A DNA stretch of 64,000 nt from Hemicordylus capensis (taxonomy: Eukaryota; Chordata; Lepidosauria; Squamata; Cordylidae), in the NCBI RefSeq assembly GCF_027244095.1, contig NC_069671.1:12368482-12432481 (forward strand), written 5' to 3'. Positions 1 to 8,851 of this stretch are shown piece by piece. Numbering within the stretch: the stretch's first letter is position 1; the number at the start of each line of letters is the position of its first letter. The notes under the pieces were generated by a model. The model was not told where the DNA came from and did not search any database. It saw only the letters and a program-made list of their open reading frames with translations. The position numbers and the translations under genes were made by a program.

Positions 1-132
1 TGCCATTTTTAAACTTTTATTTTCCAGAATTCTGTACATTGATTTCCAAAACAACATCAGTCACTCTTACCTGCGCTAAAATTTTCAACAACTTTAATGC
101 TGCTCTAATTGTTCCATACACATTAATGTCCA
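1..132 (+). other. NCOR2 intron, nothing recognised
   Basis: AT-rich unique-looking sequence between the window start and the Helitron. No exon is seen. Confidence 0.5.
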
Positions 133-1014
133 CTAGCTGACCTGCACAGAGCATCTGTGTGCTCTTTGGGGCTGGCTTTCTCCACCTCCCTCCTGCCCTC
201 CCTCCCCCACTCTCTCTTGCCCTCCCCGCACTGAGTTTTTTTACCTCTGCTGCCACAGGCCTTACTGGGCAGCGGGCAGCCGAAAAGGCCCCCGCCGCTG
301 CTGCTCCTCCTCCCGGGCAGCGAACAGGGAAGTTTCGCCGCCTGGTTCCCTCCCGCCCCAGCCTCCCAAGGGTGCCTTGCCTCCACGGGCGAGCCAGGCC
401 CCCCCGCCGCCACCTGGCCTCCGTGGCCCGCCGCCACCTGGCCTCCGTGGCCCGCCGCCACCTGGCTTCCACTGGCAAGCGGACTCGCCACTGGGCCAAG
501 TACCAGCTCTGTAGCCTGCCGCTTGCCTCCACAGTACACTACCCCCCATCTTCTGCCCCAGTCCGCTCCCCTCCAGCCGCAGTCCGCTCTCCCCCCAAGC
601 CTTCTGCCCCAGCTTGCTCCCTCCCTCTCTCATTTTCTCTCTCTCATTCATGCTCCCCCCCCCCACTTTTTAGCCTGCTTGTGTTTTCCTTGCTGGCCGT
701 TGCTGCCTCCTCCTTCCTCCAGTCCCTAGTGTCGGGTGGCCAAGTGTTCAGCCAGCTCCTTCCTGCATGGCTCTAGCGAGCGTCTTCTGAAGCAGCCAGC
801 CATTTCTGTGTCGCTGCCCAGCCAGGCTCTGCCGCTTTCTCTCCCCACAGCTTCCCCGCTCCCTTCTGCCCCAGTCCGTTCAGTTCTCCTCTCCGCTTGC
901 CCGCTTTCCTCCTTTTCCTTTCCTCCCTACGCGGCCAACCACCGCCCAGCCAATCCGCTGGGTTGCCCGGACGCATCTCCACAGAGGCACCTCTACGAGA
1001 ATTAATATAATAGA
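133..1014 (-). mobile_element. Non-autonomous Helitron, GC-rich interior
   Basis: Read on the - strand the element begins TCTATTATATTAATTCTC after an A and ends GCTCTGTGCAGGTCAGCTAG before a T. That is the Helitron pattern: 5' TC, 3' CTAG, insertion between host A and T, no inverted repeats and no target duplication. Both ends match the copy at 49671-50077. The 882-bp interior is extremely GC-rich and purine-rich on the - strand, contains a 24-bp tandem repeat and encodes no Rep/helicase. Long open frames here are composition artefacts. The 3' hairpin has decayed relative to the other copy. Confidence 0.7.
404..476. repeat. 24-bp minisatellite inside the Helitron, three units
   Basis: Units of 24 bases (core CCGCCGCCACCTGGC) lie at 404-427, 428-451 and 452-475. 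The first two are identical and the third differs at a few bases. They lie inside the GC-rich Helitron. Confidence 0.9.
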
Positions 1015-1839
1015 TGTTTCTGATAACTGAGTTTCTGGACTTCATGATTTGATAATTTAGCTGTGAGGTCATGAATAAATTTCTTACAGAAAAAAATCAA
1101 TGCAAGTACTTAGCACTTGCCTTCAGCCGTTCTTATATCTTGAGAAGAAGCATGCCCTTTTGACTATGAGATGCCTCTTCCATATTATGTCTACCTATGT
1201 GCATCAAAGAATACGTCTTGCTTCAAGCTCTTTCATGCAGTTTTACCCAGATTGCATTGATTAATCAATTAATCAACTAACACTCTTGTGACTGAGGTTT
1301 ATGCCTCGTAACAATGGTTAGGGGCCTTGTAGTTCAAACAACTGTCTCAGCCGTGGCTGAACCAGCCCATCACCAAATTTGGCCCAGCCGTAGAAGTTCC
1401 TGTTAGCGTGGATAGAAGCATCATATTAGAAATGCTTCCTCTTGGTGTTTACTAACTATGGATAGAACAGAGAGGTTCATAATGCAGTTTACCCAGCGCT
1501 GTGCAGTTGCTTGTAACCTTACCTCAGTCCCTCTCAGAACAATCCTGTTGAACAAGACAGCTAAGAGATGTTCCTCTTGATATTGCCGTTATTTCAACCG
1601 TATCATGGTCACTTCTTCAAGGACTCTCAGCTGTGTCCTGTGACCTCGCTTCTATTCAGCAAGGGAGCTGGCAGGAAGAAATTTCAAAAAATAAATAAAA
1701 AATGGGTCGTGCCTTACATTTAAAAAGGAGTCCAGTTGTGTCAAGGACAGCAAGACTCAATTATGACATCTTTGCTGAGAGAGAAAGTATTCCGGTTTTG
1801 AGTATGATCCTCACGGAGGTTCTCCTGCTGGAATATGAA
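1015..1839 (+). other. NCOR2 intron, nothing recognised
   Basis: No repeat of the local families and no exon with SMRT similarity is visible. The upstream SMRT exon encoding the KSKKQEINKKLN region (from memory of the human protein) is not in the window. Confidence 0.5.
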
Positions 1840-2010
1840 TGCAAATGTTTATATACCGCTTTTCAACAAAAGTTCCCAAAGCGGTCCAGATAGCATAGCA
1901 TAGCTCCATGTCCCCAAAGGGCTTCCACTCTCAAAAGAAAGAAACCTCAGCTAAACAGCAGCCACCGCCACTGGAGGGATGCTGTGGTGGGGATGGCGGG
2001 GAATGGCAGG
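1840..2010 (-). repeat. LINE-tail repeat (family with GCGGTATATAAAT end) in an NCOR2 intron
   Basis: TTTATATACCGCTTTTCAAC, GTTCCCAAAGCGGTCCAGAT, CCCCAAAGGGCTTCCACTCT and GCCACTGGAGGGATGCTGTG match the other family members at 27238 and 60180. It ends just before the NCOR2 exon at 2094. Confidence 0.7.
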
Positions 2011-2093
2011 GAGTTCTACAAGAGCACATTTCAGGGGACTGCGAGGCAGCTGCTCATGCCTGGGGTGCATCCCCTTCTCTTTTCCCCCTCTAG

Positions 2094-2147
2094 ATGTTGG
2101 ACAACCTGGAACGGAGATTTTCAACATGCCGGCCATTACTGGAACAG
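2094..2147 (+). CDS. NCOR2: NCOR2 coding exon (fourth from last)
   Basis: The acceptor is a polypyrimidine run ending CCCCCTCTAG and the donor is ACAG|GTAACT. The exon is 54 bases: two bases completing a codon, 17 full codons (VGQPGTEIFNMPAITGT) and one base carried on. It matches the linker just before the second receptor-interaction motif of SMRT. The ATG at 2094 is not a start codon; it lies out of the coding frame. Confidence 0.92.
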
Positions 2148-5100
2148 GTAACTCTGCTGTGCTTCCTTCCCCTCCTGTGTCTGACTCTCCCCTGCTTTCC
2201 ACACAGAAGTCTGCAAGCACCTTTACATAATCGAGACATCATAGATGCCGCCGTGAGCAGCCGGGCTGAGAGTCTGATTGGGCAAAAGTGAGGTTAGGCT
2301 TACAGTGGCAAACGACCCCCTCCCCATTCACCCATTCCTGGCTGGCTGTACAAGAAAACAGAAGAGTGCAGAAGGGTGGGATCCTTCTTGAAACGGTCCG
2401 TGGGGCTGCTTGTCCGTGAGGCCGCTGTGTGGAAAACGGGGAGGCCAGCCCAGGGCGGAAAGGAATCGGGGACACATCGTACGTGAATTTGTAAAAACAA
2501 GGTTCCTTCAGCTCCATGTTGCTCGGTCTCTCTCCAATTTGTTTATTTATTTGTTTGTTTATTTTGGTACGTCCCATCTTGCCCTGGGAATGGTTGGCAA
2601 GCGGCTGACCCAGAGTGCCTCCTCCGGTCTTTGTGCATTGCTGCACCATAACTGCATGGCTTCTGATGACTCATAATTGCAACACCAACTGTCCCCTACA
2701 CACACAAACACACAGACACACAGAGTTTCCTCAGCCTGTCTCCCTCTAGGTGTCTCTTTGCCCTTACAACCTCCCCCCTTCGGCAGTGGAATTCAGCATA
2801 TGGAGTGGTGTCTGGATTGGAGACAGGGGCAGGATGGACTCTGGAAAATCCAGAGCATCCGTGCGGAATGCCTCCATGTACACACAGGATGGGAAAGGCA
2901 GGCTCCCCTGTCAGATTCTGTCTTTGCTGTTTCTCCCAGGAGGCAGTGAAGTTGGGGAGATAACCCACTTCCTCCTGCAACTATTTTTGTAGCTTCCTTT
3001 TTCTGAGTAACCACACTGATAACACCTCAGTTTACTGAACACCTGTCAGTAAATTTGCATTAAAGTTTAGAGAGTCAAGTTGGAGAATTAGGACAGGCCA
3101 GCGTTGCTGCTTCTTCATGGAAATGTTAATCTAAAAAGTAAATGGGAAAGGGGATTTGGAGACTTTTCCTTTGTTGGAAGGGAACTCTCTAGGCTCGAGA
3201 AAAATGCAGCGCTTAGATTCCATTTTCTTTCCACCCCGTTGGTTAAGTGGAAAGTTTATGCATGGAGCTCTCTGTGGGATTGTGGAGCTCCTACAGCCAA
3301 CCAAAGTGTGCCCAAGCGAGCAATCTCTCTTAGTCCCAGATGGGAAGGAGAAGTTGGCTGCGCATCAAGAACGGACGTTGGTGCCGTGTGGTGACCTGTC
3401 AGCCCTTGGCATCTCCTCACTGGTCCTGGAGAGTTGCATGAGGGCACTCTCTCCCCTCACCCTGTCGGGATATCTGGAAGATAAATCTCCGAGTATGCTG
3501 ATTTCCAAGCAAGTGCATTTAGGAATGCAGCCTGGTGGCTCTTCGTACGAGTGCTCTCCTTGGGAGCAACTGTTTCCTTTGCGGACCCGTCGTCATCTGC
3601 TCGCTGAGCATTTGTTGCTGTGCAAATGGACTGCAACAGAAGGAGCGCACCTTGACAAAGAATGCTGCTTTTCCTCCGACTTAAATAGACTGATTCTGTT
3701 TAGTCTATTTAGTGCCCTACCCAAGTTCGGGAGCGTGTGCAAATAAAAAACAACCACAAGGGAGTCGCTGCGGGAAGTGATCGGCTGCGAGGCTCCCGCT
3801 GGGGAGGAGGCTTTTCCGCCTGCCTCATGAAACAGCTGGTTGCAGCTGCTGGGGAGGAGGGAGCCCTCCTACTCGGCAGGAACCTCTCGGACAATCACTT
3901 CCTGTGCCTCCTGCTTTTTTTTTTTTTTTTTTACTCACACGTGCTCAGGATACAGGAGCACGCAGAGCTCCCCAACTTGAGTTGGATGTTTGTCCTATCC
4001 GTTTCATGGCTGTGTGAACCAGCCTCCTGTTTCACCTCACGCCAGCCAGTAGGAGAGCAGCAGCGTCACATAGGCGCATGGTCCAGACACATAAAATTCT
4101 GCCCGGATGGGGCAGCCCAGGCCCAGCCGCAGTTCAAGCTGCTGCCCCCAACAGGGATCCATGTGAGGATGGCAGCGCATTTTTAAGCTCCCACAAATGA
4201 CCACTGGGGATGCACCAGAGCAGAGACTGTTCCCTCTCCCACAAGGGAGACTTCCAAGCATCCGAACCAAGCCAGGGTGAGGGCACGGTGTGGCAGCCAT
4301 CACAATGCCACCGTGTGTCTATGCCAACCCCCCTGGGGTGAACATGAAGCCGGCATTCCCAGAAGTTTAGCCTTGGGGGAGAAGCTGAGCGTGTGTGTGT
4401 GTGTGTGTGGTGCGTGTAGACGTGTGTGCATGTGGTGTTCCAGAAACAAAAATCCGTAAGTAGTTTTTGTTTCCCCTTTGGCGTCCCGACTATGCTGCCG
4501 AGTTTTTGGAAACCAGTAAGACAGCCGCAACAGAGTTTGTTGCTTTGCAAGAATGTGCTGACTGTTTGTTTCTTCCCTCCTCCCTTGTTGCCTTTCCTCT
4601 GACCCACCCCACCTCCCGCTCTATTTCTTATTTGGTTCCCCATTTCTCCCACTCCCCACCCCCGTTTCTCCTCCCCCTCCTTCCACACCTCCCAGGGTTA
4701 ATCAGTTGTAGGAGCCAGTCGGTCCAAGAAAATTCCAGTACCAACATGGGGTTGGAGGCAATTATTAGGAAGGCCCTAATGGGTAAATATGACGAGCAGT
4801 GGGACGAACGCTCTCCTCTCAGTGCCAATGCTTTTAACCCTCTGAATGCCAGTGCGAGCTTGCCCGCTACTATGCCTGTAACCGCTGCTGACGGACGGAT
4901 TGACGACATGCGTGCCTCCTTGCCAGGTCTGCACCCCTTTCCCAACTTTTCGTCGCATTATTAATCCTCTCTCATCTTTTTTCGGTGGGTTTGTGCTCTT
5001 CCTGCCCCCTCCCCCCTTAATCTTTAAGCTTTGGCCATTTACTTGTTTATTTGTAATTAATTCATGCTGATTAATCCCAGTTCCTTTTTGATAAGCATTT

Positions 5101-8100
5101 TTTAATTTGGTAGGCTGAAAGGTGCTGTTTGGCTTTTTCTAAAACACTGACAATTGTGCTGTTTGCGGGGGGGTGTTTTTTGTTTTGTCCCTCTTTTGAT
5201 CTTATTTTCATGTATTATAGTTTTCTTCCTACATAGTAAAAAAAAAAAAAGTGGTTAAAACACTGAGGGGGTGAGAAAGAAAAGAAATCACACAACCTCG
5301 CCGCCCCCACAACTTCTCCTCAGGTCACAGTTAGGGAGGGACTGACTCCTTCTTGGGAGGGAAGGTTGTGGACAAGTACATTTAAGGCTAGGAAAAGCAC
5401 ACTCTGAATTTATATTCACCTGCACACTCACATAAATGGTGTATCTGATGCTGTTGTCAATTAGAAATGCAAAAGGTTCATGGGTTGTGTATTTGGTTCC
5501 TCCTTTTGTGTGTGACCTCCACCCCCAAAGGAAATAGAGAGAGGGGAGGGAAAACACAAGGTCATGTTTTTCCTTCTGTCCTCCTTGACTCCACTCCAGG
5601 CTTCCTCCTCCTAATCCAATGGAGGAGCTCCCTGCAAGCAGAAGCAGCTTTCTGCACCCACATCTCTTGCTAAATCAGGATCCTCACCTTCTTATTATTA
5701 TTATTTATTTGATTTGTATACTGCCCTTCCAAAATGGCTCAGGGCGGTTTACAATTAAAACAAACCACTAAAACAATAAAGGGCTAAAACAAATTTAAAA
5801 ACAATATAACAATTAACAATTTTAAAACATTTTAAAACAAACAATTACAGTGATTAAAAACCCCAAAATCGGGTTTTGAATTTTAAAATAGACCAGATAT
5901 TAAAAACCCCAACATTTAGGAAGCTGAGAAAGCTTGGGTGAAAAGATGGGTTTTCAAGTGTTTTTTTAAAATTGCCAGAGATGGGGAGGATCATATCTCA
6001 GCAGAGATCGCAGTCCACAATCAGCGACTGAGAAGGCCACAACCTTCTCGGCAGCAACTGAGAAGGCCCATCTCTGTGTAGCCACCAAACGAGTTGGCGG
6101 TAACTGGAGACGGACCTCCTCAGATGACCTCAATGGGCGGTGGGGCTCATAATGAAGAAGACACTCTCTGAGATACCCAGGGCCTAAGCCATTTAGGGCT
6201 TTGTAAGTTATAACTTTGTATTTTGTCCAGAAACCTATTGGCAGCCAGTGTAATTCCATCAGTAAAGAAGTAACATGGTCTCTCCGAGATGACCCAGAGA
6301 CCAACCTGGGAGAAATGGGGAACCAACTGAAGTTTCCGGACTACGTACAAAGGCAGCCCCACATAGAGTGCATTACAAAAGTCAAGTCTGGAGGTCACCA
6401 ACAGATGTACCACAGTTTTGAGGTCACTGATCTCGAGAAACGGGCACAGCTGGCTTATCAGCCAGAGCTGATAGAAAGCACCCCTGGCTACCGCCTCAAC
6501 CTGAGAAACCAGGGAGAGGTGTGAATCCAGAAGTACTCCCAGATTGCGAACCTGTTCCTTTTGGGAAAGTGTGACCCCATCTAGAACAGGGAGATCAAAA
6601 TCATCTCTCGAGTTCTGACCCCGCACAATAAGTACCTCCGTCTTATCTGGATTCAGCTTCAGTTTATTCACCCTCATCCAGCCCATTACTGCTTCCAGGC
6701 AGGCATTTAGGGAGGATATGCCAGCTCCTGAAGATGTTGACATGGAGAAGTAGATCTGGGTGTCATCAGCGTACTGGTACCACCCAGCTCCAAATCCCCT
6801 GATGATCTCTCCCAGCGGTTTCATGTAGATGTTAAAAAGCATTGGAGAAAGTACGGAGCCTTGCGGGACACCATACTTGAGCTCAGATTTTGAAGAGCAA
6901 CAATCTCCAATTGACACCATCTGGAATCTATCCGAGAGGTAGGAGCAGAACCACTGTAGTACAGTGCCTCCCACCCCCAGCCCCCTCAGACGTTCCAGAA
7001 GGATACTATGGTTGATAGTATCGAAAGCCGCTGAGAGATCCAAAAGGACCAGCAGAGTCACACTTCCTCTGTCAATTGCCAATTGGAGATCATCCATCAG
7101 GCTAACCAAAGCAGTCTCCACCCCATAGCCCGCCCGAAAACCAGTATGAAATGTGTCTAGATAATCAGTCAAGGGAATGTGCAGTCTGTGCATGTGCAGA
7201 TAGATCGCATTTGGCACGTCCTCAAGGACTGGCCGTTCCCACTTCCGAGCTGGCTGACGTGCAATTTAGTCCTGTGCTTGTTTAGTCAGGAGTTAGTCCC
7301 ATTGAGTCCAGCAGCACTTCCTGCCAGGTAAGTGTGTGGAGAGCAGCCTTAGCTTCCCCAGAGCTATCCTGCTGGTCCACAGGACCATCTCCCCACACTG
7401 TCTGTACATAGACAGCTTCTTAAATGGGGCTCCCTTAGAAAAGGAATGCCCAAAGGAAGGAGGGCTGCAGTTTAGAGCTATTACCTCATTCAGCCTCACT
7501 CCAGCCAATGTTCCTTCTAACAGGGATTCTCAGATGATGTTCGCTACAACTCCCAGCATCTCCAGGTGCAATGCCCTTGGTCTGGGGATTATGGGAGTTG
7601 TAGTCCACAACACCTGGGAATTCCTGTTAGAGGGAACACTGACTCCAACCCCAGGAGGTGGGTTCTTGATTTCATTTGGCACATGGGGAACCTGAGGCGG
7701 TGATGGCAGCTTGCCTACTGGCCATCTGTTAAACTCCTGGCTCATTTGGGAGTGGGGGTTTATGCCTACGCTGCCCAGCTTTCTCGGTCTATCTGCTCTC
7801 TGCTAAGCCTGGTTGTTTTTCTACTCCTGTGATATAAAGCCCCTTTTAAGGCACCTCCATTTGGGCACCAAGCCCACCTTGTTCCAAAGGTTTGACCATC
7901 ACTGGTTGTTTGAAAAGTCCTTCTTTTGCCAGGAGGAGGGAAGCCAAAGATTGCTGCCAGAGCCAACAGTCGCAAGGCCAAATCTCCTGGACCAGGCCTG
8001 TCCTCCACAGAGAGGCCACCGTCTGTTTCGTCTGTTCACTCGGAGGGAGACTGTAACAGGAGGACACCGCTCACCAACCGTGTCTGGGAGGACAGGCCTT

Positions 8101-8851
8101 CCTCCGCAGGTGAGGCGTCCGTGCTCTCTGTTTTGCACATGACTGACGGAGGTAGGAAGGGACGTGAATGGGTTCTCTGCCATCTGACGAAATACATCTC
8201 CATCGATTAAACAACCCAAGCTCATGTAATTAATCAGCTAAGTTGCATGCGTTTGCATATGACAAACAGCACTACTGAGGGGTGGAATCATAACTTTGTT
8301 TTTAGGTGAGACACACATGTGTTGCAATAGGCAAGGTCTTAAGGCATTCTCTCCTGCGTGAGAGAAAAGTAGGAATCGTCCTCCTAAGATGGCATCTGTT
8401 GGGCAACAGGTTTTGACTCGGTCAGTATAGCAAATTAATCTCCTTAACATGTGTAGCCCTGCGCATGTAATGATTGGACCAGGGCAATGATTCTGGGAAA
8501 GTGTGGGAGGCCAGTAGACAGGAAGCGAGGGGCACTGGTGGGTCTCAAGCAAAGGCTGTTTCCATGCGCGGCTTCCACACACACACAAAAGCATTTGACA
8601 TCTGCTGAAGTGGTAACATGCAGTTGGCAAGCTCTCAAAATGTGCATTTGGGGTTTTCTTGTCCCGCTACAGGTTCGACGCCGTTTCCATACAACCCACT
8701 CACCATCAGGCTTCCGACCGGCATAGTGACTGCTCCTCCACCGCCCGCCTCCATTCCGCAGGGCAACTCCAACAGCCAGCACCACGGGTGGGAAGAGGAG
8801 CCCAAACCACTGCTCGTCTCGCAGTACGAGACCCTTTCGGACAGTGAATGA
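2094..8851 (+). CDS. NCOR2: Nuclear receptor corepressor 2 (SMRT), C-terminal four coding exons (partial gene)
   Basis: This is the 3' end of the gene for SMRT, a nuclear scaffold that bridges unliganded nuclear receptors to histone deacetylase 3 complexes and represses transcription. Exons 2094-2147, 4696-4926, 7933-8109 and 8673-8851 join in frame with GT-AG introns to give 212 complete residues plus a stop. All three internal introns are phase 1; the intron entering 2094 is also phase 1. The read-through contains TEIFNMPAITGT, then NMGLEAIIRKALMGKYD (the distal CoRNR box, L-x-x-I-I-x-x-x-L), then SSVHSEGDCNRRTPLTNRVW and the terminal QYETLSDSE. The HSEGDCNRRTPLTNRV block and the terminus SDSE fit NCOR2 rather than NCOR1 (remembered as HSEGDYHRQ and SDSDD). 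Upstream exons with the SANT, repression and first receptor domains lie outside the window. Family identity is very secure; the comparison is from memory. Confidence 0.96.
2148..4695 (+). other. NCOR2 intron, mostly unassigned
   Basis: A GTTT/TTTA-rich stretch lies near 2540, a CA-rich patch near 2700 and a T-run at 3917-3932. Otherwise it looks like ordinary single-copy intron. The long frames here have no recognisable domain. Confidence 0.5.
4391..4409. repeat. (GT)n microsatellite in an NCOR2 intron
   Basis: About nine uninterrupted GT units followed by imperfect GT/GC sequence to about 4437. Confidence 0.9.
4696..4926 (+). CDS. NCOR2: NCOR2 coding exon with distal CoRNR box
   Basis: The acceptor is CACCTCCCAG|GG and the donor is TTGCCAG|GTCTGC; 231 bases, phase 1 at both ends. 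It encodes the receptor-interaction peptide NMGLEAIIRKALMGKYD, whose L-x-x-I-I-x-x-x-L helix docks in the coactivator groove of unliganded or antagonist-bound nuclear receptors. The following SANAFNPLNASASLPATMP stretch is characteristic of SMRT. After KYD the sequence is EQWDERSPLS, apparently one residue longer than the human QWEESPPLS I remember. Confidence 0.96.
4927..5690 (+). other. NCOR2 intron, possibly conserved
   Basis: Directly after the CoRNR exon there is about 200 bases of T-rich sequence with homeodomain-like TAATTAATTCATG and ATTAATCCC motifs (5045-5080). No repeat is seen before the LINE. Confidence 0.35.
5691..7250 (-). mobile_element. 5'-truncated CR1/L3-like LINE with reverse transcriptase, in an NCOR2 intron
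   Basis: The - strand encodes most of a non-LTR reverse transcriptase: LLDLSAAFDTINHSILLERL, then YGVPQGSVLSPMLFNIYM, then the catalytic YADD (codons at 6773-6762) in WYQYADDTQIYFS, and MGWMRVNKLKLNPDKTEVL. The frame is lost at about 6300, where a second frame carries LLMELHWLPIGF and YKALNGLGPGYL to about 5970. The endonuclease and ORF1 are absent (5' truncation near 7250). The 3' end is GCCATTTTGGAAGGGCAGTA followed by a (TAA)n-type tail at 5691-5710. It is dead and antisense to NCOR2. Confidence 0.88.
7275..7350. repeat. Old palindromic repeat fragment (GTCCCATTGA type)
   Basis: AGGAGTTAGTCCCATTGAGT and CTTCCTGCCAGGTAAGTGTG match a widespread amniote repeat whose core pairs TCCCATTGAATTC with GAATTCAATGGGA. 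Similar fragments are at 30936-31000 and 37796-37880. Confidence 0.5.
7507..7641. mobile_element. Palindromic hAT-like MITE in an NCOR2 intron
   Basis: The left arm ATGTTCCTTCTAACAGGGAT and the right arm AATTCCTGTTAGAGGGAACA are inverted copies, with CTACAACTCCCAGCATCTCC and GGGAGTTGTAGTCCACAAC inside. ACTCCAGCC (7498-7506) and ACTCCAACC (7642-7650) are a probable target duplication with one mismatch. Confidence 0.7.
7933..8109 (+). CDS. NCOR2: NCOR2 coding exon (penultimate)
   Basis: The acceptor is TTCTTTTGCCAG|GA and the donor CTCCGCAG|GTGAGG; 177 bases. It encodes a Ser/Pro/Arg-rich, probably disordered segment: GGGKPKIAARANSRKAKSPG, then ERPPSVSSVHSEGDCNRRTP and LTNRVWEDRPSSA. The SRKAKSPGPG and HSEGDCNRRTPLTNRVWEDR blocks are strongly conserved in SMRT. 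Confidence 0.96.
8673..8851 (+). CDS. NCOR2: NCOR2 terminal coding exon
   Basis: The acceptor is TCCCGCTACAG|GT. The reading frame gives GSTPFPYNPLTIRLPTGIV, a proline-rich stretch and KPLLVSQYETLSDSE before TGA at 8849-8851. The acidic QYETLSDSE end is the hallmark of the NCoR/SMRT family. The middle (PPPPASIPQGNSNSQHHGW) differs most from the human protein as I remember it, as expected for a fast-evolving linker. Confidence 0.96.

Noticed and set aside
159-776. Long proline/alanine-rich frames on both strands near the window start
   Set aside because: They lie inside the GC-rich Helitron; base composition and the 24-bp repeat explain the openness.
2094-2291. ATG at an exon start giving a 65-codon frame
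   Set aside because: The true NCOR2 frame through this exon is different; the ATG overlaps the splice junction by chance.
3156-3746. A 196-codon open frame on the + strand within the NCOR2 intron
   Set aside because: No recognisable domain, no splice-site support, ordinary intronic composition; likely chance.
6216-6524. 102-codon frame on the + strand
   Set aside because: It is antisense to the LINE reverse transcriptase, which is convincing on the other strand.
7899-8225. Antisense open frame over the penultimate NCOR2 exon
   Set aside because: It is a shadow of the conserved sense exon; no independent evidence.
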